The notes beneath the pieces were generated by a model. The model saw only the letters and a list, made by a program, of their open reading frames with translations. It searched no databases and had not been told where the DNA came from. Of a DNA stretch of 64,000 nt, positions 13,201 to 25,200 are shown piece by piece; the first letter of the stretch is position 1, and each line of letters opens with the position of its first letter. The stretch spans positions 521,246 through 585,245 of the forward strand of contig SJOL01008837.1 in the NCBI GenBank assembly GCA_004794785.1, in the 5' to 3' direction. Source of the DNA: Opisthorchis felineus (Eukaryota; Platyhelminthes; Trematoda; Opisthorchiida; Opisthorchiidae). Position numbers and translations under genes: made by a program.

Positions 13201-16200
13201 GAAGCGGGGCATGTAACAGCTATGTAACTTCCAAACAACCGTCTCGATGTAGAAATGCAAACTGCAGTGAGGGTAGTTGCAACCTACAACTCCAGCGATC
13301 AGCAAGCACCTTATGAAAGCATCGGACAAGAATGGATGACACGGAGATCGGTCTCAGTTGATCCGGTGAAGTCGGATTTGGGACCTTCGGAACTAGAGTA
13401 ATACGGGCACGACACAGATGTGGGGGACAACCCCCAGATAATAAGAGTAAGTTGAAATACCCAGCAAGCGCGTTAGCATTGAACCGGCGGAGCATCCTGG
13501 GCGTGAGCTTGTCCAGGCCTGGGGACGAATTGCCCATTAAACGGATCGTACGACCGACTTCCTCTCCTGTAATTGGCTCGATCAAGCTCCAATCGGATGG
13601 TACTACTACGCGACTTGGCCGGCTATCCACGTGTTTTGGAGCTGAGAGCACCTGTTTCCAGTACTGCTCGGCGTTCAGAGGTAGGCCGCAGTTACCTTTG
13701 TATAGATCCTTCCATGACCCATCGAGCACAGCAGACGCTGCATCTTTCCGTCTTTGGTGGTATAGGGTCTGGATGGCGGCGTAGTTGGCTCGGCGGATCT
13801 GCTTTCGGTTGACCGGAATCCGATGGGCTAACTGACGACGGCGTCGGGATACAGTTTTCCAGATGTGTGGAAATGTCCTGGAGGCGTGGAGGTCCAGAAG
13901 CGACAGGACTTGCTCCGGTGTCATGATGCCAGACTGCAACCCTCGGGCAAATGCCAGGAGGTCAACACTAGCAAGCGAACTGTCAGCATGGGATTCCAAG
14001 AGTGACACGGCGCAATCCACGGTTTGTTTAAACCAGACGCTATAGTCATCAGCTTCTGACGAGTAGGCCGTTATTTGACCGATAGTTTGGTCAGGGCCAC
14101 CAGATGATGATTCGTCCTGTTGTGCTTGCCAGTTAAGCACCCGTAACCTGGTTTTGATGCTGATAGCCGATCGACCAGGAAAATACTGCTCCAATCTCGC
14201 GAACAGCGCGGTTTGCGTGCCACAAGACGGATATAAATTGTTAGCCAGGCGCAAGAGCGATTGTGACTCTTGTTGGGACCAACGGGCCCCGGAATACTTC
14301 ACTCGGCCAAGCTTACCTGCATCATGCTGTGTGAGGTGTGCGTGCCCTCGATGTTGACTCAGGCCAATCTTCGTCGGGAAAAGGCGGGAACAATCAGCGC
14401 AGGCCAATTGGGCGACCATGTTCGTACCTGGTGAGTCTCTCGCAAAAACAAATTTGTTTGCAAATGAGTGTGTTTCGCTAATTCCATGCAATTCGGTTTC
14501 AAGCAGAACATTAGGTTGACGGAAACTCGGGTACTGCGCCTACCTGATGAGCCCCAAAAAGGACGAAACAGGTCGTGGGCTGCCGAAGAATTTTAAGCAA
14601 CCTTATGAGTAGTGCATTACAAGTATGAAATCAAGTTCGCCGTCGTAAATAGCTATCAGGCTTTAGTGGTATGCATTTGTCTAGCTTCTGTTTGTCACTG
14701 ATGATTTTGAAGACAGGACAGAACGTGTATTGGAGCATTCGTCCGGTACGCCGGAATCATTTGATTTGCCGGCTCAGTAGCGACGATAATTTCTTATTCA
14801 GCGTGCTATAAATTGTTAAAATTAGTTTTGGAGCGTTTTCGTCTTGAAAAGTCGTACAGCCTATATCAGAAGAATGGAGGATCAAGGTTTTATAAAGAAT
14901 ACAGCTCCATGGATAACTCCCTTTGTTCTTGAAAGGAAAGAGATGGGAATTGTTCCTGGAAATACTTTCCTGTGGTATAGAAGCTGTTGTCAGAAATGAA
15001 TAGCAAACACAATGGAAAGTGGACAGTCCGCCGCCATCGTATAAACTCAAGAGAGGAGTAATCATCATATTACTGAACAGAGGTAAATGCCTAGTAAAAC
15101 TGTTTGGATGTGTGTTCAGCGCCACTGTACTTTTATAGACAAGCGATACAAACAGATGTGGACCCCGGGGCAAGTTTATTGATGACTATTGTCGGTTCCT
15201 TCCACTTACATGACTCTGCTGATAAGCTGTCCTTTTTCAATATTCCTCCATTTCGCCAACCTTTTATGCAGCGAACTAACAACCACCGAAAGAGTTAGTC
15301 CGCTCGAACAATTTTTCTGACCCTATTGTTACCAATTTTGAAATCTCAATGATTCTCTTGATGGTTAGCTAATGAGCTTGCGGTTATCTCCTGCACAAAA
15401 GCTTATGTGGTTCTGATTCTCCAAAATTTACCGTCACACTTTACTTCTTCGATCAGGTGGTTGCAATGAGCAATTTCAGCCGTTCGTTTGACTCCATGAC
15501 AAATAGTGTTGGATCCGGGACCGCATTCACTACAGCATCTGAGATTTTACCAACTTCGGTGACAACACCGGGAATTCCACTTGGACTGGAAGGAACAAGA
15601 CCAAAGTCATCGACCTCGGTCAGAGCAGTACCACAGGATGAGGTAGGAAAATCCGAAATTGCGGCAACGCGACTTCGAACATACAGTGGCGTAGAACCTG
15701 GCATTGCACCGCAGAGACAGTTTGGTAGGTCTACAGGTTGCATTGACCAAATCTGTCTTATTTATTGATTGAAACAACTGATTAACCCTCACGGGATACA
15801 GAAATGCTTGTTGCATACACGGAGGAGTGAATAATGCTCATGTTCTGAAAGCTTCTTGTTGAAAGTTAGTTACAAAATTCGAATGATGCAAACTTGTTAC
15901 ACTGATGTTCGGAAAGACTTTTAAGCCTCCTTCTTAAGAGTAGAGCAAATACTCAGAAATCAGTCCTCGAGGGTGTTGCCCGTCCACGCTAAAATGTTCA
16001 AAGCAATACAGCTTCATACACCATCGTTCTATACCAAATGCACATGAATTTATATCAGAACTATATTGTCCTGGCGTTTCTTACTTGTTTGAAACAATTG
16101 CGAACTTCCTTCAACTCAGCCCGAACAACAGTTCTGTTCCTACCGTATAGAATCAAAGGTTTACCACACCAGCACGCAAGTCTGGCTACACAGCAAACAA

Positions 16201-19200
16201 AAACAATTAACAGCCTGTAACTGTCCCACTAGTTATCTCAAAACCGTGTGACCCAAAATGGCTGTAGGGCTTATGAAGAAACTTAATCAAAATCCAGCTT
16301 CAGACCTGCATCAATACGATTCCCACTAATGCATTTACCCATGCCGTACTTACTGGTGACCGGGGCTGCTAGGATGCTAGAATATTTTAACAAGAGTCCA
16401 TCTAATGTGTCAACATCTTTCAGAAGTATTCTGTCACGTAGATTACCGTGCGCTTTTGTCCAAAGTTCAGGAATAGGATACGGATAAACTGTTGCTTGCA
16501 TTGATAACAAACATCGGTGAAATAATTCAGAAGGAAGGGTTCAGCAAATTCCCTCAAGACCGATTTGAACGACTTATGACACAATACAACGTCCTCGGTC
16601 TGATTTGCATGCTTCCATTAATATGCCGTCTTTACCAAAGGAGAGCCGAATATACGGAGGACTACTGCGTTCCTTAAATAAATACTGATTTGGCGTAAAT
16701 ATGGTCACTAAAAGTCACCTCTGTTGTGACCAAGTGAAAGTCGAATGGTCACGACAATAATAGCAGAAGCTGGTCCAGAGGTTTACAGGATCAGACTGTC
16801 AAAAGCGTTTCTTATGGGCAATACAACCTTGGAATGCCTTACATTCTTTTTCATTTTTCGAGGAGATATTTGGTCAGCATGAATGCCTACTCATATGATA
16901 TGAATCCTTTTTTTCGAATTTTACATGCTACTGTAGCAAATGACCTCGAGGTAGCTCAGTAGTTAAGGCACTAACTTACTGACCGGTAGGATCCGGTTCG
17001 AACCCAACCACGGCATTCTGAATCCTACTGTCTGGGCTTGAGCAGCCTGGCACTATCGCAGCGCTCTTGTTTCCACCAGAAGGCATGAAAGCCAAGCACC
17101 AAAAGGGTTCTGCCGCTGAAGATTATTTATATTATTATATACATGGTGTGGTAGTCTTAGAAACCTTCTAGCAAATGCTTCTGCACCCATCCTTTATCAC
17201 TGAAATCACTGCACATATACAACAATATATATATGTAATTCCTTGTTCCTTCTGTCAGGCGTTTAACTGATTTGTGCATTTTAGTCAGGTTTGTTTATCC
17301 TGAAGATCTATGATGAATGATTTTATTTGATTAGGTGAAGCTAACGGGCGTTCGAAAAGCCACGAACATTTCAGAAAATTGGATACACACAGCCGGCAAA
17401 GTATGGCAAAATTGAGCCCTAGACCAAGCACAAAATCTGCCGGAGTTTGTCACTCGGAATCTCAGAATTTTGGCGAATGGATGTGTACTGAGCCCGGCGA
17501 TGGCCTTTCCTTTGAAAGTGAAGCTAATGAGGAAGATGGAACTGCCTACGTTTTGGATCATCCAGAGTTTCACCCAACCTATACAGATTACAGTGAAATA
17601 GATTTACTCAATATCCAGTGTCCCGGGTGTCGGGAAGCCATAATAAATGAACTCCGACAGCAGCGGATCCAATCCAGACTTCGCGGTCGGAGACATGGTG
17701 AACAGTTTTCACATCGTCATCTAAGGCGGAGACCCCAGTCTCAACAGAGGAGGTAAGATTTATTGATGTGTGCTCGTTCCAAGAAAACCATAAGAAATAA
17801 AACTTTACGATATGAATGAGTTTTTGTGATACTTACTGGCCATACACAACTATATAGGTCATTAAAATGATGTATATTTAAGTTGAGCTGGCCTTTAGTA
17901 GGTAAGAACGAGCTGTGTTATATTCCGAAGGATTAAGCAGGCCATATATTGACCCCGAACTTCAAGCTTTGCTTGCGCCTGAATTCCCTTGTGTTAGGGC
18001 TCCTGAACGCTTGTTCCAATCTCCATAGTTGGGCGATGAACGCGTGTGCACCAGTTATCCCGTGAACAAACCTTTCAATTCATACTTTAGAAGTAAAAAA
18101 TATGAGAAACCCCAGTGGAAACTTCAACAACAGTGCCTACCTGTTTTTCTGGTAGTTTCGACCGCCCAACTGAGTGTGGGCTTTTATTGCTTCACGGATA
18201 GTAGGTCCCTTTGGACTTCGTAGTACCACGACAAACAAGTTATTGGTCCAAATCGGCAACAATTTTATGCAAAATCTTTTCGTTCGGAATGAAGCTTCGG
18301 TGTATCTCTGCTTTTCTCTATCTTTTAGCCCCATTGGCTTTTCATTTTGATATGGTCATGCAGACGCGCAGAATGCAAGTTTGGATGGGACTGGGAGTGT
18401 GCGACCCTCAAAGTAGCAAGGCCCAAGTAGTAGAGCATAACAATTCCGAGCAGTTGGTTTTAGTCGAAAGGTTTAAAAATCATATGCATGCACACGAAGT
18501 CTGAATCATATCTGCAGCCATTCCCACAAAACCTTGGTGTGACTATGAATGTGTAAGACTGTTTGACCATCGGTCCGGCTTGGTTTACCACGAGAAGTTC
18601 AATGACACCTGGCCCAACCTGAAAGGTCAGGAATTATTTGTATTCCCATGCCCAAACATTTTCACTTACAACATACTCTTATACCAAGCACAGCCTGTGA
18701 GAAACCACAATCATCACCTTTGACTATCTGGTTTGGCAGCACCCCAACCCCTGTCATCGATTCATTGGGACTGAGTATTTTGTTTATCAAAATGCTCGGT
18801 GGTTTTGGTTGGTAAACCTCACTTATATCACTGACATTCTTCACTATGAAACAGCAAATCATTGACCGAATTCCTTCCTGATCCCACAGTCGACTTGAAA
18901 ATTTACTGTTGAACTCATTTCGGCGTGGTTCATTATTCTATTGGGATTCTGAGCTAGTTGTCAAAACTCTAACATGTAGATCTTCATTTTCATCGAATGA
19001 CGATTTATTTCTGGAAGATATGTCCGTGCAATATATCAGTTCAATTTTTCGCCATACACCCTCAGATTGCTCAAGGAAAACCGCTATCGAATAAAATACG
19101 TCTAAACTACTGAACTATACGCACGGAGCTAACAACAATGACGTGGACCTATACCTGACCGTATGCGCTACTTGGCATCTTCATTAACGGCCTACCGTGA

Positions 19201-22200
19201 ACTCCTCATGCCGTCAATGAAGTTCGGCTCTTTTTGAACTCGTTTTGACGCTTAACGTGACTGGCCGTAGAAGACCGTTTTCCGGCTCACAGGAAACTGA
19301 ATGAGGGATTAAACCTACAAAGCAAAAAGCCCAGTAGCTTTCTGTACTTTTGGGCCTACTCAGACTAAGTTCAGTTATGCAGATTGTCCGTACGATTGTC
19401 CGGTGCGCCAGTCTTCAAAGCAACACCCGTTCGATAAATCAGAAGTTTGGTTAAGACAGGGTCTTTTTGTCTTTAATGAAATATTTCAGGCAAAGAATAA
19501 AAGCCGTCGCTATAATTTAATGCAATAGTAAGAATTTTTCAGAAAATAGCATGATTCCTTACAACGGTTGTTGTTTTTAGTGCTCCACCCTCTAATCTCG
19601 ATAGCACGTCAGGGCAATCCCGAAGATCTGTCGACCTGCAGACCAAACTTTCCGAAGCCACTAAGGCGGATCCGCCAAAAGCAACATTCTTTTGTCCTGA
19701 ACAAGAATTAAACATCAAAGCGGGCCCGCCCTACTGGTACTCTTCAGATATTGTTCCGATAACACGACATTCCAAATCAGACAGCAGAATTAATTTGGCA
19801 GGAAATTCAGAAGTTGTAACAGAACAGCCAAGTACAACCATTCCAACCCCAAAACCAGCAAGAATGAGGCTCAAACCGACAGCCATCGACGTTCGACCGG
19901 TTGAAAAACAAGTGCCTTCTCAGCACAGGCATCCAGGTAGCAGACCGAAGTCTTCTGGTCGTCAGTCAATTCCTCCCGACCAATATGACAGGTGGGTGGG
20001 AGATTGAAAGCTTTGTGTACTCCCCTTTTCGAATCTGACAACCTCATCCTTCTGGACTAAACTCAAACAGGTCAAATGTTAGTCTCGTTTGTAATCTTCC
20101 ATCAGAGATAAAAGGAAATGACATTTTATGAAGGTAAGGTGGACGATTACATGTGGTTCATGTAATATGGTTCATTACATGTTTGTTTACAGGACTTCAG
20201 GAAAAGCGGACTAAGGATTGACGGGTTCCTGATGATTTAAGGAGGAAGGAGAGGCATTGGTGATAGAATACTACAGATATTTTGCCAATACAGCCTATTA
20301 TCCCAACGGAAATGCTGCATCTATGGCATGAACACATGTACTGACCGGAAAAGGGTGAAATGAATATTTATACGAATACAGAACCAACACAAGACATTAT
20401 TTTGTCACGACGAGTTGCGGACCAGTTCGAGTTGTCTTGATCCTCAAGGTTCATTGGGGTCTGTGAATGCCCTTTGCCACCCACACTATCAAGGAAATAA
20501 CTGCTCACCCGTCAATCTTAAGAATGTCCTATAGTGAGGGAAGAATGCGGAGAGCAAGAAGGTCACAGGTATGTCTGCTCTGGTTACTGTCTGAGGCAGG
20601 CAAAACGATGGAATTGGAAATGGAAATGAACAAGCGATGAAAGTCAGAGTAACTGACGCTAATTACCACGCAGTTTCCTGTCTCAAAAATAATTTTCATT
20701 ACACAAGCTGTAACATGAGACTGACTTGCCAACTCTTCAGTTGCTTTTTCCAAATTTCCACCTAATCTCTCAAAAATATTCAGGCCAACAGATGACGTCT
20801 ATGATCTCAACTCTAATTTCTTGTGGTCAGCAGAGTTGTAGTGATCAGCAAGTACTAATTCGAACATCTAACCACATTAAGGCGGGACACAATGTCACAT
20901 TATATCGTCAAAGGCCTGATCACGAGATTAACCTTCTTCTCGACTCGACAAACCCAGTGAAAATAAACAAGTTTCATCAAACGGACGAGTTTCACCATCA
21001 ACAAAGTTCATCAAGTAACGAATTGTGGGACAGGGCATAAAACTGAAGACTCCAAATACTTCCAACCGGCAAATACCGTTATCAGCGGTGTTTTCCGACC
21101 GGACATTAATGTGTATGGAAAGAACAAGGATGTGCCTCAATTTCATTGATGACTTCTCTTACCAACACTAAAACATTATACATGGAAATAAGCAGTATGA
21201 AACCGAACTGCGATCCGTGGAAAGCTATTTCAAGATCACGTGATCAGTGGGAGATGCCAAGTCAAGATGACCAGACCGACATGTTTAATCGAACGAAAGC
21301 AAAAAAATTCCGACCAAATGTTAGGCTACTGAAAAATCCATCGACTAAAAGGTTCACATTCCTGTTGGACAGAAAATCGAACCCACACACACCCACACAA
21401 ACGCAGAGAAATCGTCAACTCCCTACCAGCTTCACCACGTATCCGACTGTGTACCGTCGCTGGTGTCCCTACAACAGTGAATAGGTAAGGAATTTCCACG
21501 GCGTGCAGTATTACCCGTTTGTTGCATCCGCCTGTCTAGCTACAAAGCAATCGGTTTGTCGTCAGCTGGATACATGTATGCGTGTATGTGCATGTCCGGT
21601 CTTACATTCATTCATCAGCCAGATGACTTGTTGTCCTATGTGCCCGTAAAACCTGATTGTTGAAGGTAGCATTTGACAAGTCGACGTAGCCTACGAAAGT
21701 TTCTATCGACTTACATACACGGTGGGTATTGGTGTGGGTCATTCTGAAAAGCGTCCGTGAATTTGTTTATTTAGAATAGAAAAAATGTATTAAGATGTAT
21801 CACACTTTATTTTGGACGGTACGAATGCAAAAAATGCCGTGTGTCACGTCCTGGAAGCTTTGCCTAAGCAGAAATCACGAAAATCTCCAAACAGTCCATA
21901 AGACGTCATATACGCTGCCCTGCGAATCTAATGACAGCAGTGGTGGGTTTTAAATTGCGAGTAAACGCAATACTCAGTTGATTGCCAATCATAATAAGTA
22001 ATAAGATCTAGGATTCGAGACCAATATAAGAGAGCAATTCTTTGTCCGGCATTTCCAACTTGCTTCCTAACTGGGAGTTGCTTTACAATACCATTTGCTT
22101 TACGGTGATATATCGTCGCCAAATAAGGGGTCAACGGTGAATACTGTTTGTACCACACAGGCTCTCTCAAGTACACACTGTAACCAGCAAAACGGGGCGA

Positions 22201-25200
22201 TATCCAAACCCATAGAGTTGACCTCCTGAGGAGAGAGGACATTTTTAGAAGGGACCATTTTGACCAGGCCCTGGGAACTCCGGAGAAAACCATTCATCAA
22301 GGATTACTTTCTGAGTGAATTTTCAAACGAAGTCCACATCAGCATAAACGAAAAAGTATCATTACCTCCAGCTGTCAGTTTGTTTAGTGTGCAACCAACT
22401 CTGTGGTTGGTCACGTGCAATCAACAGATTTGGCATTCATTCTTCGGTCAGGGGATTCACATCATGCGTGCACATGTTGATGGCCGTTCCAGTAACAACT
22501 TCCCAGATGAAGGACTCATGCAACGCTTGAGATTCTGCCCCCCTTCTCCACCCGATTACCACTGGGCTTCCATGACGACATCTGGTTTGAAAGATGTCTG
22601 TAAATTTAGCTTCGCATGACTGGTTTAAAGCAATAATGCTTATTCAATCACTCTCTGTGATTGCCTGAAATAGATTAGTAGAACAAAAGCTAAGGACGAC
22701 AGGCTGTCACTCTAGCAAACAGCGAGGCACAGCTGTTCTCTCTTGGCCACAGGATATTAAAACAGTGCTACACTACTTGGTGGTGAAATTGTACAAGCGA
22801 TACCTTATCGCCCTTATTGCCGGAAAAGCAGTACATCCAATTATGCAAATAATGCCATATACCAATAATTTTTAAGACTTTGGAGAGTTCGTGGGTTGTT
22901 TAGATGTATATAGTGATCCCGGTCTGTTTGCTAGGGCAACCATGGCAGAATTGGAACGCCTTCATGGTTGTGGAGTTCTTAGCCGGAAGAAACTTCTAGC
23001 TGAAATATCACCCTTAAATGACGAGAACTATGTGAACCTTAGGGAAAGGTCATGAGGCGAAAACTGAGCTTGCTCTTAACCAAGAGAGAAAACTAACGAA
23101 GAATTTGACTGCTAGTGAATAAATATTTGGTTTATGTGTCTACTCATTTATCCTCACATAAGACCCGATGGATATTAGACAATGGAGTCCGAATCTAATC
23201 GGATGTTTACTGCGGAGTTGCTTAAATATACCACCACCGGATGAAATCAACGCTCAGGTGCTGATGCGTTCCAGGGTCCGAAGAAGCTCCCACTAGTTGG
23301 AACAAGTCTTATTACTTCACTATGCTTCCTGGATGTTCTGTGAGATTTGTTGTCACCAGAACAATTATCCTTCTGAGTAAATAGATTTTCCACAAGGGAT
23401 CGATGGCTGACGAGATCCGCCAGGCAAAGCGGATGATCCTAAACCTAATGAAACGGCATCGAAACAGGCAGTTTAAAGGAAGAAAAGTTACCAACACTCG
23501 CAATGAAACTTAGGCTGGAACTTGCAGGCATATGATATAATGTCAACTGTAGGCTATCTGATGGAAGTTGTACGCCAATAACAGTAGTAAAACCACTTCT
23601 CTTAAACTTATGCTTTTCTGGCTCTTTATTGCTTGTCCTCAGAAGAACCCATCTCTCAACTATTTCATCTGTGATCGATATCTTAAGATGACATCTCCAG
23701 AGAGGATGGTAATTGTTTGACTTACAGATCAATGAATGACAGAATTTAGGTTCTTGTTGTACTTTCAATTTAGCAAGGGCGGCTTTCACTAGGAGACTTT
23801 CCGTCAAGCATTACCTGTTTAAAACACTTCAGGCAACATCAACCTGAGAACTTTGAAGGCACAGGGACTGTTTTCAACTTAGAAGGCTCATCTGTCGAAC
23901 CTCAGTCGATGCAACACACAGTCAACCTGGATGAGAGATTCACAGGGCAGAAAATCAGTAGATCCGCTGGTGAACCTTCTGACAACAGTGCCCCGGCGAC
24001 TTGCAAAATCCGAACTGAGGAACGTGGCGTCTGGTGCACTTGGATACGTCTCACCAAGGCTTCACCCAATGATTCATATGGTATCGGTGTATCTGAAGGC
24101 ATATCAACGCGGGGTATATTCGTCAGTGCGATCCGCCCAAATTCCTCAGCAGACAGATCAGGCCAGCTGCACTTGTATGACCGAATTCTGATGGTGAGTT
24201 TTTACTAAAGTCAAACCGTTAGTTCCATTTTCAGGCCTCAAGCATGGCAATACAAGCCTTGCTCTGTCAGTCTCAGGTTAACACTCAGCGTGGCCGTGAT
24301 GTCAACTTCACAGCAGAAAGGTGGAAAGTGGCAGTGCGAAGGGTAACCAGGACCAAACTGTCTACGTGCTCACTTAAGTCACCACAAAGCGTATGAGGAA
24401 AAACCAAAAACAGCTGGACCAAATGCAAATTACGAAATCATTTTGCCAACATCGCGCAATGCTTAAGGTGGATAGCCATCGAAGGACGATTTATGGAAGC
24501 GAAATTTTGCAGCTGTAGTTAACCTACTATAGATGAGTAAGTAGTTCCATGCAACCCAAATACCAAACGGGTCTGAACCGTGAGGGTGACAGCTAATATG
24601 CAGTTATTATCGGCGATTGGTTTATCTATTGAATGCAGCTGTACAAATATCAATTGTGCTGCTGCAGAAGGTTGAATCACCGTGATGCTTACAATGGTAT
24701 CGCTTCAAGGATGTGACAGTGAACTAAATCAGACGTGTTTGCTCAGCTGACTATTCATCTGACTTTTCAATCTGACGACTGTTTATGAAAATCTGGCGGA
24801 TAGGCTGGCGGTCATGTGAGATTAGTGAATGCATGCTGAGATCTTGATTGCTATTATCTGTATAGATATTTCCGATACAGAAATATTAGGAGCTTTAGGG
24901 CCGGAAAGTCTTGGTCAAAGACTGCCAAATTTACCCTACTAATGTCTACCACCATGGAAAGCACATGGACAAAAACGTCCGAAACTCACCACATCTCAGC
25001 TCTCTGTTTCAAAAGTATTTTGAAAGCTCCCATGAACAGCTACCTGCTGGTTTCAGTGTATACTTTTTCCACATGTGGCTAAAAAGTTTAATACTAAAAC
25101 ACAAGTAGGATAGCAGATGTTGCTCACTGCCGTTTTCTGATGATGTTTTCAACAATGAAAGGCTGCTAGGAATTCAGCAGTAAACGAAGTTTCTCCGAGA

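Noticed and set aside
14420..14491. N-terminal extension of the R2-like protein from a TTG at 14491
   Set aside because: The sequence is a repeat head found without coding context elsewhere, and a proper ATG with the zinc finger right after it lies at 14419.
16943..17020. A tRNA gene (box A and perfect box B)
   Set aside because: No acceptor stem or anticodon arm; the same sequence recurs with a long shared non-tRNA body, so it is a SINE.
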